A stretch of 64,000 nt of DNA from Lysinibacillus boronitolerans JCM 21713 = 10a = NBRC 103108 (GTDB lineage: Bacteria; Bacillota; Bacilli; Bacillales_A; Planococcaceae), in contig NZ_JPVR01000063.1 of assembly GCF_000772935.1 (NCBI RefSeq), forward strand, positions 1 through 64,000, written 5' to 3'. This document shows, in pieces, positions 29,376 to 42,962 of the stretch; within the stretch, counting starts at the first letter, position 1; each line of letters opens with the position of its first letter. Under the pieces are notes generated by a model. The model was not told the origin of the DNA. It saw only the letters and a list, made by a program, of their open reading frames with translations, and searched no databases. Made by a program: the position numbers and the translations under genes.

Positions 29376-29897
29376 GTGTTTTTAGATAATCTTGTACTAG
29401 GTGCAGGCGGTGCTTCGTTAAATAGTGGAGATATCATCGCAACATTAGTTATTTTCATAGTATTAATGTTACTACTTAAGAAATTCGCTTGGGGTCCACT
29501 TATGGGCATTATGCAACAACGTGAAGAATTAGTAGCGAGTGAAATCGAAGCAGCTGAAAAAGCGCGCAAAGAATCGCACCAATTTTTAGAAGAACAAAAG
29601 AGCCTTCTTAAGGAAGCTCGTACAGAAGCACAATCGATTGTTGAGGGCGCTAAGAAGCAAGGCGAATTACAAAAAGAAGAAATTCTTACTGTAGCTCGTA
29701 ATGAAGCAAACCGCTTAAAAGAATCGGCTTTACGTGAAATCGAGTCTGAAAAAGAAAAAGCTATTGCAGCTGTACGTGATGAAGTCGTTTCATTATCTGT
29801 ACTTGCAGCATCTAAAGTCCTTAGCAAAGAGATTTCTGAGGCAGACAACCGTGCTCTAATTGAAGAGACGATTGCGAAGGCAGGGGAAGCTCGATGA
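29376..29897 (+). CDS. atpF: ATP synthase F0 subunit b
   Basis: A 173-residue peripheral stalk subunit with one N-terminal membrane helix (about 18-38, [20 protein letters not shown]) and a long charged coiled coil reaching F1. GTG 29376 follows GAAGGGAGTG. The stop overlaps the atpH start by ATGA, so the two are translationally coupled. Confidence 0.95.
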   Translation: MFLDNLVLGAGGASLNSGDIIATLVIFIVLMLLLKKFAWGPLMGIMQQREELVASEIEAAEKARKESHQFLEEQKSLLKEARTEAQSIVEGAKKQGELQKEEILTVARNEANRLKESALREIESEKEKAIAAVRDEVVSLSVLAASKVLSKEISEADNRALIEETIAKAGEAR

Positions 29898-30430
29898 GTA
29901 ATTCAACTGTAGCAAAACGTTACGCTCAAGCGCTTTTTGAATTGGCGCAACAAAAAAATATTCTTACTGAAGTAGGAGCAGACTTAAGTGAACTAACAAA
30001 AGTAGTAAAAGAATCTCCTGATTTTTTAACGCTTTTAAATGCACCTAAGTTCTCCGTGGAACGAAAAAAACAAATGGTAGCTGACATCTTTAATGGTGCA
30101 ACACCAGAAGTTTTACACACAGTTCAACTTCTAGTCGAGAAAAAACGTGTAAACGAGATGACACAAATTGCTAAGGCATATGCTGAACTTGCTGCACAAG
30201 CACAAGGCACTGCAGATGCAACAGTATTTTCAACACGTGCACTTTCTGCAGAAGAAAGCGCTAATATTTCAGCAGCGTTCGCGAAACTTGTTGGAAAACA
30301 ATCATTAAATATTACAAACGAAGTTGATCCATCTTTACTTGGTGGTATTCGTGTTCAAATCGGTAACCATATTTATGATAGCTCAGTAGCAAACAAACTA
30401 GAGCGTCTAAAACGTGAATTAATCGGTTAA
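29894..30430 (+). CDS. atpH: ATP synthase F1 subunit delta
   Basis: A 178-residue subunit that joins the b stalk to the top of the alpha/beta hexamer. The N-terminal helical domain contains [12 protein letters not shown], and the C-terminus has the family block [18 protein letters not shown] (about 151-168). It starts within the ATGA overlap with atpF and ends 28 nt before atpA. Confidence 0.95.
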   Translation: MSNSTVAKRYAQALFELAQQKNILTEVGADLSELTKVVKESPDFLTLLNAPKFSVERKKQMVADIFNGATPEVLHTVQLLVEKKRVNEMTQIAKAYAELAAQAQGTADATVFSTRALSAEESANISAAFAKLVGKQSLNITNEVDPSLLGGIRVQIGNHIYDSSVANKLERLKRELIG

Positions 30431-30446
30431 TAATTTAGAAATGTGA

Positions 30447-31967
<1,521 letters not shown>

Positions 31968-31990
31968 GTTCTAGCTAGTCACTTGATTAA

Positions 31991-34339
<2,349 letters not shown>

Positions 34340-34345
34340 TACTAG

Positions 34346-34771
<426 letters not shown>

Positions 34772-34780
34772 TTCATTTTT

Positions 34781-34812
34781 AACGGGCAGATATCGCATCT
34801 GCCCGTTTTTTA
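34781..34812 (+). terminator. Terminator of the atp operon
   Basis: A perfect 11-bp stem (34781-34791 with 34797-34807), a 5-nt loop and a T run. Confidence 0.95.
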
Positions 34813-34858
34813 AGGTGAATAAACAGATTGTGATTGTAGGAGAAACGGAGGATGCCGC

Positions 34859-35098
34859 ATGGAAATATATGAAGCGATAGGGCAAGAAGCTTTATTGGGA
34901 ATTTTATCTCATCTATTTTTTATTGCTATTACTTTTTACGCATTACAAGCTTTTATGATCGAAAAACTATTTAAAAAGAATCGAGTTTTTCAAATTCAGC
35001 TCATTTATATATTACTTAGTATTGCGATAGGCTCAGCAGTATCTAATTTCTTTCTTCAAATCTCTAGCTGGTCAGGCAAACTTCCTTATTTATTTTAA
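34859..35098 (+). CDS. YwzB-like small membrane protein (DUF1146)
   Basis: A 79-residue protein with two hydrophobic segments (about 10-33 and 47-66), matching the DUF1146 family of Bacillales. B. subtilis ywzB occupies the same place between atpC and murAA. ATG 34859 follows GGAGG. Function is unknown; a link to cell-wall or spore genes is suggested only by its neighbours. Confidence 0.8.
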   Translation: MEIYEAIGQEALLGILSHLFFIAITFYALQAFMIEKLFKKNRVFQIQLIYILLSIAIGSAVSNFFLQISSWSGKLPYLF

Positions 35099-35590
35099 AG
35101 AATTCGTTTCTCTTTTAAATAAATTCATATGTCTACATGCTTCAAAGGACTTTATAATACCCTTTGTGTGGCCCTTTGAACTATGTAAAAAGACTGATCA
35201 ACACTGGATACGCAATCTAATGACGCCAACACATTAGATTATTATAAGCTTTACGCTATTAGCTACCAAGATAGCCATTGATAAATGTACGATAATAGGT
35301 GCCCACCACTTTTTTTATAGAAATTAAGTGAAAAGTTGTTTTTTATTCATATATCTTTGGGTATGTATTAGAAGCGAACGGGTTATTGGTCATTCACAAA
35401 AAAAAATTGGCAGCGTACAATAAATAAATAGCAAAATATCTAATAATGGCTTAAAATAGTGATTTGGACGCTTGAACGAGCGTTAGAAAAGTTGTACTAT
35501 AGAGTTGTTTGTTTACTGATTATGACATTATACTTCTTTATTAAAATAAAAATTCGATAGGTTAATAGATTGAATTCGGAGGGACATAGG
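35099..35590. other. Intergenic region before murAA
   Basis: About 490 bp with no convincing gene. It holds an 8-bp inverted repeat TTCAAAGG/CCTTTGAA (about 35142-35180), a 9-bp hairpin AATCTAATG/CATTAGATT near 35216-35242, and a promoter candidate. The gene found here in B. subtilis (ywmB) is absent. Confidence 0.6.
35472..35500 (+). promoter_or_regulatory. Possible promoter of murAA
   Basis: TTGAAC (35472-35477), a 17-nt spacer and TACTAT (35495-35500), about 85 nt before the murAA start. Confidence 0.5.
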
Positions 35591-36901
35591 GTGGATAAAA
35601 TAATAGTGACTGGCGGCCAAAAACTACAGGGAAAAGTACGTGTAGAGGGCGCAAAAAATGCAGTGTTACCAATCCTTGCAGCAGCTTTACTTGCTTCAAA
35701 AGGAGAAAATGTAATTAAAGAAGTCCCTAATTTAGCAGACGTCTTTACAATAAATGAAGTACTTAAAAGTTTAAACGCAGCAGTTACATATATACCTGAA
35801 GATAATGCCGTATATATAGATGCAACAAAAGAACTTTCAAGTGAAGCTCAATTTGAATTTGTTAGTAAAATGCGTGCATCTATTTTAGTAATGGGATCTC
35901 TACTTGCCCGTAATGGCTATGCTCGTGTGGCACTTCCTGGAGGCTGTGCAATTGGATCACGTCCGATTGAATTACATTTAAAAGGCTTTGAAGCAATGGG
36001 TGCAAAAATCTCATTTGGCCATGGCTATGTAGAGGCGAAGACAGAGGGTCGCTTAAAAGGGGCTAATGTGTATTTGGACTTCCCGAGTGTTGGGGCAACT
36101 GAAAATATTATGACAGCTGCATCTTTAGCTGAAGGGACAACTGTAATTGAAAATGCTGCGAAGGAACCTGAAATCGTGGATCTTGCAAACTTTATTAATA
36201 GTATGGGTGGCCGTGTAATCGGTGCGGGGACAAATACGATTCGTATCGAAGGAGTCGATACATTATATGGAGTAGAGCATCATATTATTCCAGACCGTAT
36301 TGAAGCTGGTACATTTATGGTAGCAGCAGCCATTACTAGAGGAGATGTGGTGATTGAAAACGCAGTTCCTGAGCATATGACTGCTTTAATAGCTAAAATG
36401 CGTGAGATGGGCGTAGAAATTACAGAGTTGGATGAAGGAATCCGTGTACGAGTTCCTCAAACCCTAAAAGCAGTTGATATCAAAACAATGCCACATCCTG
36501 GTTTCCCAACAGATATGCAATCACAAATGATGGCGTTAATGCTTACTGCAGAAGGTACGAGTATTATTACAGAAACGGTATTCGAAAACCGCTTTATGCA
36601 TGTTGAGGAGTTTCGTCGCATGAATGCTGGCGCTAAAATAGAGGGACGTTCTGTGTTTATCGAGGGGCCTGTGGATCTTCAGGGAGCTGAGGTTATGGCA
36701 ACGGATTTACGAGCTGCGGCTGCATTAATTTTAGCAGGTCTTGTGTCTGAAGGCATGACACGTGTTACAAAGCTTCACCATTTAGATCGTGGTTATGTTG
36801 ATTTCCATGGCAAATTAGCATCACTTGGTGCGAATATTGAACGTATTACAGAAGAAGTAGTGACAATTGAAGATGTAACAGTTGAATTGCCTACAAATTA
36901 A
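35591..36901 (+). CDS. murAA: UDP-N-acetylglucosamine 1-carboxyvinyltransferase, main paralogue
   Basis: First committed enzyme of peptidoglycan synthesis. The 436-residue protein has catalytic Cys119 in [11 protein letters not shown] and the C-terminal block [17 protein letters not shown] 35591 follows GGAGGG (35579-35584) and gives [14 protein letters not shown], matching B. subtilis MurAA; the frame from 35570 adds seven residues including the binding site. It precedes spoIID as in B. subtilis, where this copy is the essential one. Confidence 0.96.
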   Translation: MDKIIVTGGQKLQGKVRVEGAKNAVLPILAAALLASKGENVIKEVPNLADVFTINEVLKSLNAAVTYIPEDNAVYIDATKELSSEAQFEFVSKMRASILVMGSLLARNGYARVALPGGCAIGSRPIELHLKGFEAMGAKISFGHGYVEAKTEGRLKGANVYLDFPSVGATENIMTAASLAEGTTVIENAAKEPEIVDLANFINSMGGRVIGAGTNTIRIEGVDTLYGVEHHIIPDRIEAGTFMVAAAITRGDVVIENAVPEHMTALIAKMREMGVEITELDEGIRVRVPQTLKAVDIKTMPHPGFPTDMQSQMMALMLTAEGTSIITETVFENRFMHVEEFRRMNAGAKIEGRSVFIEGPVDLQGAEVMATDLRAAAALILAGLVSEGMTRVTKLHHLDRGYVDFHGKLASLGANIERITEEVVTIEDVTVELPTN

Positions 36902-36910
36902 ATAGATTTC

Positions 36911-36946
36911 AAAACCCTTTGCTTTTATGCAGAGGGTTTTTGTTTT
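36911..36946 (+). terminator. Terminator after murAA
   Basis: A 12-bp stem with one G-U pair (36911-36922 with 36929-36940) followed by a T-rich tail. Confidence 0.88.
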
Positions 36947-36947
36947 C

Positions 36948-36976
36948 TCATAACTAAAAGAAATCTAGCATATTAT
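36948..36976 (+). promoter_or_regulatory. Candidate sigma-E promoter of spoIID
   Basis: TCATAAC (about 36948-36954) and CATATTAT (36969-36976) with 14 nt between resemble mother-cell sigma-E elements. The -10 ends only 5 nt before the ATG. Confidence 0.5.
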
Positions 36977-36981
36977 TCCTT

Positions 36982-37920
36982 ATGAAAAAATGGATGATTA
37001 GTATTGGTGTCATTTGCTTAATTGGGGCATTATATATGCTTCCTATAGTAGGGTTTAGTGAAAGACAAGAGGCTATCAAACCTCAAGCTAGTGATAAGAA
37101 TGCTTGTGAAATATTTATAGAAGTGGAGGGGCAAGAAGAAAAAATCCCTTTGGAAACGTATATTACAGGGGTAGTTGCTGCAGAAATGCCTGTTTCTTTT
37201 AAAAAAGAGGCACTGAAGGCACAAGCCATTGCAGCACGCACATATGCGTTGAAAACGACAAATTACGGAAAAATTGCGATTGCTCCAACTGTGGCAAAGC
37301 AAGTCTTCTATGATGAAGAGCAAAGAAAGGCGAATTGGGCTAGCAATTTCCTGGGAAATGAAAAGAAAATTGTCGAAGCTATCAATGAAACGCAAGGACA
37401 AGTTATTCTTTATAATAATGAATTGATTACAGCCATGTTTCATTCAACAAGTAACGGTAAAACAGAAAGCGCTTATGGATATGGTGGAAATGATATTCCA
37501 TATTTGCAAAGTGTTGCAAGTATATCAGATCAAGCATCACCAAAGTTTGAGGCTGTGCAAGAGTGGACTTTAGCTCAATGGAATAAGCTCTGGCCTATCC
37601 AATGGCAACCTAGTGATTTTAATCGTATCCAGTTATTTTATAATGACTCAGGGCGAGTAGAGCGTTTACAATTAGGAAATAATGTCTGGACAGGGAGAGA
37701 GGTAAGAACGCTTCTTGGTATTCCATCAACTGATTTCACTATCATCTTTAATGCCAATAAAAGAAAGGTTCAAGTGAAAACTCAGGGTTATGGTCATGGA
37801 GTGGGCATGAGTCAGTATGGAGCTGAGGCAATGGCAAATGAAGGGAAAACAGCTGCCGAAATTTTACACTATTATTATCAAGATATTGAAATAAAAAAAA
37901 TAGATGCATGTTTAAAATAA
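36982..37920 (+). CDS. spoIID: Stage II sporulation protein D (lytic transglycosylase)
   Basis: Mother-cell membrane enzyme that cleaves septal and engulfment peptidoglycan together with SpoIIM and SpoIIP. The 312-residue protein has an N-terminal membrane anchor (about 4-25) and the SpoIID domain: LETYITGVVAAEMP (about 56-69), LKAQAIAARTYAL (about 78-90) with the catalytic Glu just before, FHSTSNGKTESA, and GYGHGVGMSQYGAEAMA near the end. No Shine-Dalgarno sequence precedes ATG 36982 or the alternative ATG 36994, and an in-frame stop at 36955 rules out an earlier start. Length and position after murAA match B. subtilis. Confidence 0.93.
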   Translation: MKKWMISIGVICLIGALYMLPIVGFSERQEAIKPQASDKNACEIFIEVEGQEEKIPLETYITGVVAAEMPVSFKKEALKAQAIAARTYALKTTNYGKIAIAPTVAKQVFYDEEQRKANWASNFLGNEKKIVEAINETQGQVILYNNELITAMFHSTSNGKTESAYGYGGNDIPYLQSVASISDQASPKFEAVQEWTLAQWNKLWPIQWQPSDFNRIQLFYNDSGRVERLQLGNNVWTGREVRTLLGIPSTDFTIIFNANKRKVQVKTQGYGHGVGMSQYGAEAMANEGKTAAEILHYYYQDIEIKKIDACLK

Positions 37921-37957
37921 CTTCTAGTTGTTCACACTGCAACTAGAGGTGATGAAA

Positions 37958-38635
37958 ATGAGAGAGGATAAAAATAACAAAGCTTCTCAAAACCAAGATC
38001 CAAATCAAAAGGAAAATGGCCAATTACAAAAGAAACCGTGGTTTTGGCCAGTAGTTTACACAGGTGGTGCACTTGTTCTAGCAGGATTGTTATTTGGTTA
38101 CAATAGTCTCGTATCAAAAGTAGAAGAGGCTCCTTTACCAGATTTAGCTGAAGTAGATCCAGGTCCTGTAGTGGAAACAAATGCACGAACTGAAAGCATG
38201 AAGTATCCATTCAAAGAAGAGAATTTTAGTAAAGTACAAGTCTTACAAGAATTTTACGAGTTAGAGGCAAATGAAGAGTCTCGTGAAAATGCACTAATGG
38301 TATTTAATCAAACATTTACTACATCTTCTGGAATCTCTATTGCTATGAATGGTGAAGAATTTGAAGTACTAGCTGCTATGAGTGGTAAAGTACTAGAGGT
38401 AAAACTAGACGCATTTACAGGCAATAAGATCGTGATCGAGCATCCAAATGGTATGCAGACACATTATAGCTCTGTGAAGGATATCGCTGTTAAAGAAGGC
38501 GATGAGGTTACACAAGGTCAAGCATTAGGAAAAGCGACTGACAACGAGTGGAATCAAGCGGCTGGCGTCCACATGCATTTCGAAATTCTTGAAAACGGAA
38601 AATATATCAATCCGAAAAAATTACTAGCTTTTTAA
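37958..38635 (+). CDS. spoIIQ: Stage II sporulation protein Q
   Basis: Forespore membrane protein that pairs with mother-cell SpoIIIAH to form the channel between the two cells during engulfment. The 225-residue protein has a lysine/glutamine-rich cytoplasmic head, one membrane helix (about 31-50, [17 protein letters not shown]) and an M23/LytM-like domain (about 110-225). The domain is degenerate: VHMHFE keeps the HxH pair, but the first metal ligands are replaced (SGISIAMN instead of HxGxD), so it should lack endopeptidase activity, as in B. subtilis SpoIIQ. ATG 37958 is 7 nt after AGAGGTG; ATG 37952 is too close to that site. Confidence 0.92.
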   Translation: MREDKNNKASQNQDPNQKENGQLQKKPWFWPVVYTGGALVLAGLLFGYNSLVSKVEEAPLPDLAEVDPGPVVETNARTESMKYPFKEENFSKVQVLQEFYELEANEESRENALMVFNQTFTTSSGISIAMNGEEFEVLAAMSGKVLEVKLDAFTGNKIVIEHPNGMQTHYSSVKDIAVKEGDEVTQGQALGKATDNEWNQAAGVHMHFEILENGKYINPKKLLAF

Positions 38636-38651
38636 TGAGAAAAGCTAGTAA
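38621..38651. terminator. Perfect inverted repeat over the spoIIQ stop codon
   Basis: A 12-bp stem (38621-38632 with 38640-38651) with a 7-nt loop. No T run follows on the plus strand; the A-rich run before it makes it a better terminator on the minus strand, where no gene is seen. Confidence 0.45.
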
Positions 38652-38791
38652 CGCATAAAAAGTCAGCAATTTATCAAGAAAATGCAAAACGTGTTCTGAA
38701 TAGCTTTGTCCTCACATAAGGTGAAGAAATGCGCAAATGTGCATCTGATTGCCAAAGCATTTTGTGAAATTGTGTGGAAAGGACGAAGAAC

Positions 38792-39052
38792 GTGCATGAG
38801 CACATTCGGAAGCGCTGCATACGCCTCGGTGAATTACTGATTGAGACGCGTGAGACTGTGCGTGTCCTCGCGAAAATGACTGGTTATTCAAAAAGTACGG
38901 TGCACAAGGATTTAACAGAGCGATTACCAACAATTCATGAAGGATTAGCTGACCAAGTGAAAGAAATACTCGCCTACCATAAGGCCGTACGTCATATTCG
39001 CGGAGGAGAAGCAACGAAAAACAAGTGGAAAGAAAGAGCGAGTCAAGAATGA
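38792..39052 (+). CDS. spoIIID: Stage III sporulation protein D (mother-cell transcription factor)
   Basis: DNA-binding regulator that modulates sigma-E genes and turns on sigK in the mother cell. The 86-residue protein has the helix-turn-helix VLAKMTGYSKSTVHKDLTER (about 25-44) and the conserved YHKAVRHIRGGEATKNKW tail. GTG 38792 gives VHEHIRKRCIRLGELL, aligned with B. subtilis SpoIIID; AAAGGA lies 10 nt upstream. The frame open from 38774 adds six residues. Confidence 0.94.
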   Translation: MHEHIRKRCIRLGELLIETRETVRVLAKMTGYSKSTVHKDLTERLPTIHEGLADQVKEILAYHKAVRHIRGGEATKNKWKERASQE

Positions 39053-39065
39053 TTCGTTCTTTTTT
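39034..39065 (+). terminator. Terminator at the end of spoIIID
   Basis: A 12-bp stem with two G-U pairs (39034-39045 with 39050-39061), a 4-nt loop and a T run. The spoIIID stop codon lies in the 3' arm. Confidence 0.85.
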
Positions 39066-39262
39066 GTTGTGTTGGACAAGTATAAGTGGTGATTTTCTAA
39101 GGAATAGTAATTCTATATTATAGCCGTTCACTACCTAAAAAGAAAACAGTCTTATTCACTAAATTTAGGTGAAATTACCAATAGTATATGATAAAATATT
39201 CTAGATAAAGAGATAAAATGAACGTTATGTAGTTGGAACTGGCGGGAAGGAGAAATTATAGA

Positions 39263-40258
39263 ATGTTTTCGAAAGATATTGGCATTGACTTAGGAACTGC
39301 GAACGTATTAATCCACGTTAAAGGGAAGGGGATCGTCCTCAATGAACCATCTGTTGTGGCGATCGATAAAAAGACAAATAAAGTATTAGCGGTAGGGGAA
39401 GAAGCCCGCCAAATGGTAGGGAGAACGCCAGGTAATATCACAGCTATTCGCCCATTAAGAGACGGAGTCATTGCAGATTTTGATGTGACAGAGGCAATGT
39501 TAAGACATTTCATCAATAAATTAAATGTAAAAGGATTTTTGGCGAAGCCACGCATTTTAATTTGCTGTCCGACGAATATTACGAGTGTTGAACAAAAGGC
39601 AATCCGTGAAGCGGCTGAAAAATCGGGTGGTAAAAAAGTATATTTAGAGGAAGAGCCAAAAGTAGCAGCAATCGGTGCTGGAATGGATATCTTCCAACCA
39701 AGTGGAAATATGGTAGTCGATATCGGGGGCGGAACAACAGATATCGCAGTTCTATCGATGGGTGATATCGTAACAAGTGAATCCATTAAAGTAGCAGGCG
39801 ATGTGTTTGATAACGATATTTTGCAATATATTAAAAAAGAATATAAATTGCTAATTGGTGAACGTACTGCAGAGGCAATCAAAATAACAATTGGTACAGT
39901 TTTCAAAGGTAGTCGTAATGATACAATGGATATTCGTGGCCGTGATATGGTAACAGGTTTACCACGTACAATTACAATTGAGTCTGAGGAGATTGAACGT
40001 GCACTACATGAATCAGTAGCGATGATTGTTCAATCAGCTAAAAATGTTTTAGAAAAAACACCACCTGAATTATCAGCTGATATCATTGATCGTGGAGTAA
40101 TTATAACTGGTGGCGGTGCGTTGTTACATGGAATGGACCAGCTATTAATAGAAGAGTTAAAGGTACCTGTTTTTATTGCAGAGAGACCGATGGATTGTGT
40201 AGCCATTGGTACAGGTATCATGCTTGAGAATATTGATCGTGTGCCAGCATCCTTATAA
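39263..40258 (+). CDS. mbl: MreB-like cytoskeletal protein Mbl
   Basis: Actin-like filament protein that guides lateral wall synthesis at the membrane. The 331-residue protein has the phosphate loops IGIDLGTANVLIH (about 6-18) and MVVDIGGGTTDIAVLS (about 157-172) and the adenosine motif GVIITGGGALLHGMDQLL (about 282-299). The N-terminus MFSKDIGIDLGTANV and position after spoIIID identify Mbl rather than MreB or MreBH. ATG 39263 follows GGAAGGAGA; the frame from 39233 starts inside the leader. Confidence 0.95.
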   Translation: MFSKDIGIDLGTANVLIHVKGKGIVLNEPSVVAIDKKTNKVLAVGEEARQMVGRTPGNITAIRPLRDGVIADFDVTEAMLRHFINKLNVKGFLAKPRILICCPTNITSVEQKAIREAAEKSGGKKVYLEEEPKVAAIGAGMDIFQPSGNMVVDIGGGTTDIAVLSMGDIVTSESIKVAGDVFDNDILQYIKKEYKLLIGERTAEAIKITIGTVFKGSRNDTMDIRGRDMVTGLPRTITIESEEIERALHESVAMIVQSAKNVLEKTPPELSADIIDRGVIITGGGALLHGMDQLLIEELKVPVFIAERPMDCVAIGTGIMLENIDRVPASL

Positions 40259-40279
40259 AATTAAAATGAGGTGATTTCT

Positions 40280-41113
40280 GTGTTTAAAGGATTTTATACA
40301 GTTGCAACAGGTATGATCACGCAACAAAGAAGAACAGAATTACTTACCAATAATTTATCAAATGCGAATACACCAGGATTTAAGGCAGACCAATCTACTA
40401 TTCGCTCATTCCCAGACATGCTAATGTCTAGCATTGGAAAAACAAATGCTCCTGCTCACCAACAAGCCGGGGCTGAATATATGAGTCAAGTAGGAGCTTT
40501 AAATACAGGGACATATTTACAAGAAACATTACCAAATTACATACAGGGCCAAATCTATAACACTGATTTTACAACAGATATGGCATTGATTGATGGAAAC
40601 TTACCACAAAATGAAGATGGTGTTACAGGTTCAATTTTCTTCCGACTTGAGCATCCTGCTGGTGGTGAGGCTTACACACGTAATGGTAATTTCACGTTAG
40701 ATGGTCAAGGCTATTTAGTTAACGGTCAAGGATTATATGTACTAAATGATGCAGGACAACGTATCCAGCTACCAAATGATGATTTTCGTTTAGATGAAAG
40801 TGGCGCTATCTTTGTAAATAATCAACAAGTAGCACGTGTTGGGGTATCATTTGCTGCAAACCCGAACATGCTACAAAAACAAGATAATGGCCTCATTCGT
40901 ACAGAAAATGGTGAGAACTTACCAACAGCCTATGGCGTGAATGGTGTTTCCTTTACACTACGTCAAAATTATTTAGAAGGTTCAAACGTTGATTCTAGTC
41001 GTACAATGACAGATTTAATGACAGCCTACCGTGCATTTGAAGCAAATCAAAAAGTATTGCAAGCCTATGATCGTAGCATGGAAAAGGCTGTGAATGAAAT
41101 CGGAAAAATTTAA
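40280..41113 (+). CDS. flhO: Flagellar hook-basal body protein FlhO (FlgF/FlgG-like)
   Basis: A 277-residue rod/hook-type protein exported through the flagellar secretion system. The N-terminal helix with TELLTNNLSNANTPGFKAD (about 20-38) and the C-terminal block AYRAFEANQKVLQAYDRSME are the conserved packing helices of axial proteins; the middle has QGYLVNGQGLYVLND. GTG 40280 follows GAGGTGATT; GTG 40271 overlaps that site. flhP follows 24 nt later. In B. subtilis mbl-flhO-flhP is a unit, with the two flagellar proteins forming the distal rod. Confidence 0.92.
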   Translation: MFKGFYTVATGMITQQRRTELLTNNLSNANTPGFKADQSTIRSFPDMLMSSIGKTNAPAHQQAGAEYMSQVGALNTGTYLQETLPNYIQGQIYNTDFTTDMALIDGNLPQNEDGVTGSIFFRLEHPAGGEAYTRNGNFTLDGQGYLVNGQGLYVLNDAGQRIQLPNDDFRLDESGAIFVNNQQVARVGVSFAANPNMLQKQDNGLIRTENGENLPTAYGVNGVSFTLRQNYLEGSNVDSSRTMTDLMTAYRAFEANQKVLQAYDRSMEKAVNEIGKI

Positions 41114-41137
41114 TGGGCGAACAGGAGGCTTTTATCA

Positions 41138-41977
41138 ATGCTACGTACAATGATTACAGCTACAAACACAATGGGTCAATTACAAAATAAACTTGATACA
41201 ATTAGTAACAACATTGCTAACAGTAATACTACGGGCTATAAAACAAAGGAAGCATCCTTTAATGAATTACTGTATCAGCAATTTAATAATGATAAGCAGG
41301 ATCGTGTGGAACGTCAAACACCTGTTGGTATTCGTTATGGAACTGGTGCAATGATTGGGCAAATTAAATCCAATGAAAAGCAAGGTTCATTACAAACAAC
41401 TAATCGTGATTTAGACTTAGCTTTTACAAAAGCGAAACAATATTTCAATATTTTGATGCCAAATGGTGAAAATGGGACGGAAACAGTGTATACTCGACAA
41501 GGTGACTTTTATTTATCTCCATTGAATAATGGAACAGTTATGCTTGTAACAGCAGAGGGCTACCCTGTAGCAAACGCTGCAGGACAAGCCATTACATTAC
41601 CAGACACGGTTCAAAAGTTTGCCGTTCGAGATGGTGGTGTATTAGAAGCATCCTATCCAAATGGAAATGTCATTCGTACGGATTTAGCTGTAACGGAATT
41701 CCAAAAGCCGCAATTAATGGAGCATGTTGCTGGTTCTTATATGGGATTACCTAATAATTTAGCTGAACTTGGCTATACGCAGGCGGAAGTTCTAACAGAG
41801 CTTGTTGGAGCGAACCGTCAGCAAATTGGCATGCAAAATGGTACACTAGAAATGTCAAATGTTAACCTCTCGAAGGAAATGACAGAACTTATTCAAACAC
41901 AACGTTCTTATCAATTCAACGCAAGAGCGGTAACATTAGCAGATCAAATGCTTGGACTCATTAATGGCATTCGATAG
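41138..41977 (+). CDS. flhP: Flagellar hook-basal body protein FlhP (FlgG-like)
   Basis: A 279-residue paralogue of FlhO. The conserved N-terminal axial motif is NKLDTISNNIANSNTTGYKT (about 18-37), and the C-terminus has LTELVGANRQ and ELIQTQRSYQFNARAVTLAD. ATG 41138 follows ACAGGAGG. The pair should build the distal flagellar rod; the window also holds a flagellin gene at 51898. Confidence 0.92.
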   Translation: MLRTMITATNTMGQLQNKLDTISNNIANSNTTGYKTKEASFNELLYQQFNNDKQDRVERQTPVGIRYGTGAMIGQIKSNEKQGSLQTTNRDLDLAFTKAKQYFNILMPNGENGTETVYTRQGDFYLSPLNNGTVMLVTAEGYPVANAAGQAITLPDTVQKFAVRDGGVLEASYPNGNVIRTDLAVTEFQKPQLMEHVAGSYMGLPNNLAELGYTQAEVLTELVGANRQQIGMQNGTLEMSNVNLSKEMTELIQTQRSYQFNARAVTLADQMLGLINGIR

Positions 41978-42024
41978 GAAGTCATCCAAAAACGCATAGT
42001 AAGGAATGAAGAGGAGTACAATCT

Positions 42025-42315
42025 ATGACAAACGATTCACGTCGACGTTCTGTGCCGACACAAGAAACCGATACGCAACCGCAACCAGAAAAGAAAGAAC
42101 GCCGCTCAACTGGAGAGCAACGCGAGGTTCGATGGGTGCAAATCCGACTGATTCCGATTTGGTTACGCATTGTAATTGTTCTCATCTTAGTCGTTGTTGC
42201 CGCAACATTAGGCGCAATGTTTGGCTTTAGTGTTATTGGAGAAGGCAATGCTATGGATATTTTTAAAAGAGAAACATGGCAGCATATATTTGATATTATG
42301 AATGGTAAAGAATAA
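42025..42315 (+). CDS. EpuA-family small membrane protein
   Basis: A 96-residue protein with a basic, disordered N-terminal half, the family block VRWVQIRLIPIWLRI (about 36-50), one membrane helix (about 50-72) and the conserved tail FKRETWQHIFDIMNG. This is the EpuA family, often listed as an RNA polymerase beta subunit, for which the sequence gives no support. ATG 42025 follows GAAGAGGAG. In Bacillus it regularly lies between flhP and fabZ. Function is unknown. Confidence 0.82.
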   Translation: MTNDSRRRSVPTQETDTQPQPEKKERRSTGEQREVRWVQIRLIPIWLRIVIVLILVVVAATLGAMFGFSVIGEGNAMDIFKRETWQHIFDIMNGKE

Positions 42316-42334
42316 CATTATTCTTTACCTTACT
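42304..42334 (+). terminator. Hairpin at the end of the epuA-like gene
   Basis: A perfect 12-bp inverted repeat (42304-42315 with 42318-42329) reads into TTACTTTG. Termination may be partial. Confidence 0.5.
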
Positions 42335-42371
42335 TTGTGTATACATACTTAATTTTTGAGGGGGAAATGAC

Positions 42372-42815
42372 ATGTTAACAGCAGAACAAATTCAAGCAAT
42401 TTTACCACACCGCTATCCTTTTCTATTCGTAGATCGCATCATTGAATTAGAAGAAGGGAAACGTGCAGTAGGATTAAAAAACGTTTCAATCAACGAAGAT
42501 TTTTTTAATGGGCACTTCCCAGGTTATCCAGTTATGCCAGGTGTGTTAATTGTGGAAGCTTTAGCTCAAGTAGGTGGAGTGGCTTTATTAAATGCAGAAG
42601 AATTTAAGGGCCGTTTAGCATTTTTAACGGGTGTTGATAATTGTCGTTTCAAGCGTCAAGTCGTACCAGGCGACCAACTTAAATTGGAAGTGGAGTTTGT
42701 AAAACTTCGTGGCGCAATGGGTAAAGGTCATGGTGTAGCAACTGTAGATGGAGAACTTGTATGTGAGGCCGATATTCTATTTGCAATTGGGCCTGAACAG
42801 CCTAAACAAGCTTAA
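42372..42815 (+). CDS. fabZ: (3R)-hydroxyacyl-ACP dehydratase
   Basis: Dehydrates beta-hydroxyacyl-ACP in the fatty-acid elongation cycle. The 147-residue hotdog-fold protein has [13 protein letters not shown] (about 11-23) and the catalytic His and Glu in [19 protein letters not shown] (His about 48, Glu about 62). ATG 42372 follows GAGGGGGAAA. Counterpart of B. subtilis ywpB. Confidence 0.96.
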   Translation: MLTAEQIQAILPHRYPFLFVDRIIELEEGKRAVGLKNVSINEDFFNGHFPGYPVMPGVLIVEALAQVGGVALLNAEEFKGRLAFLTGVDNCRFKRQVVPGDQLKLEVEFVKLRGAMGKGHGVATVDGELVCEADILFAIGPEQPKQA

Positions 42816-42962
42816 TTTGCATTTGTAGACCAAAAGATATAAAATAGATAAAGTCAAGTCAAAAATAGATTAGTAGGTTCTTAAATTGCGATGGTAAATA
42901 AGCGATTGTGAATTGAAATAGATGTAATTTTTAGGTTTTACAAACGTAGGAGGATTATTAAG

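Noticed and set aside
42025-42315. RNA polymerase beta subunit
   Set aside because: This common database name for EpuA proteins has no support: the protein is 96 residues with one membrane helix and no polymerase motif.
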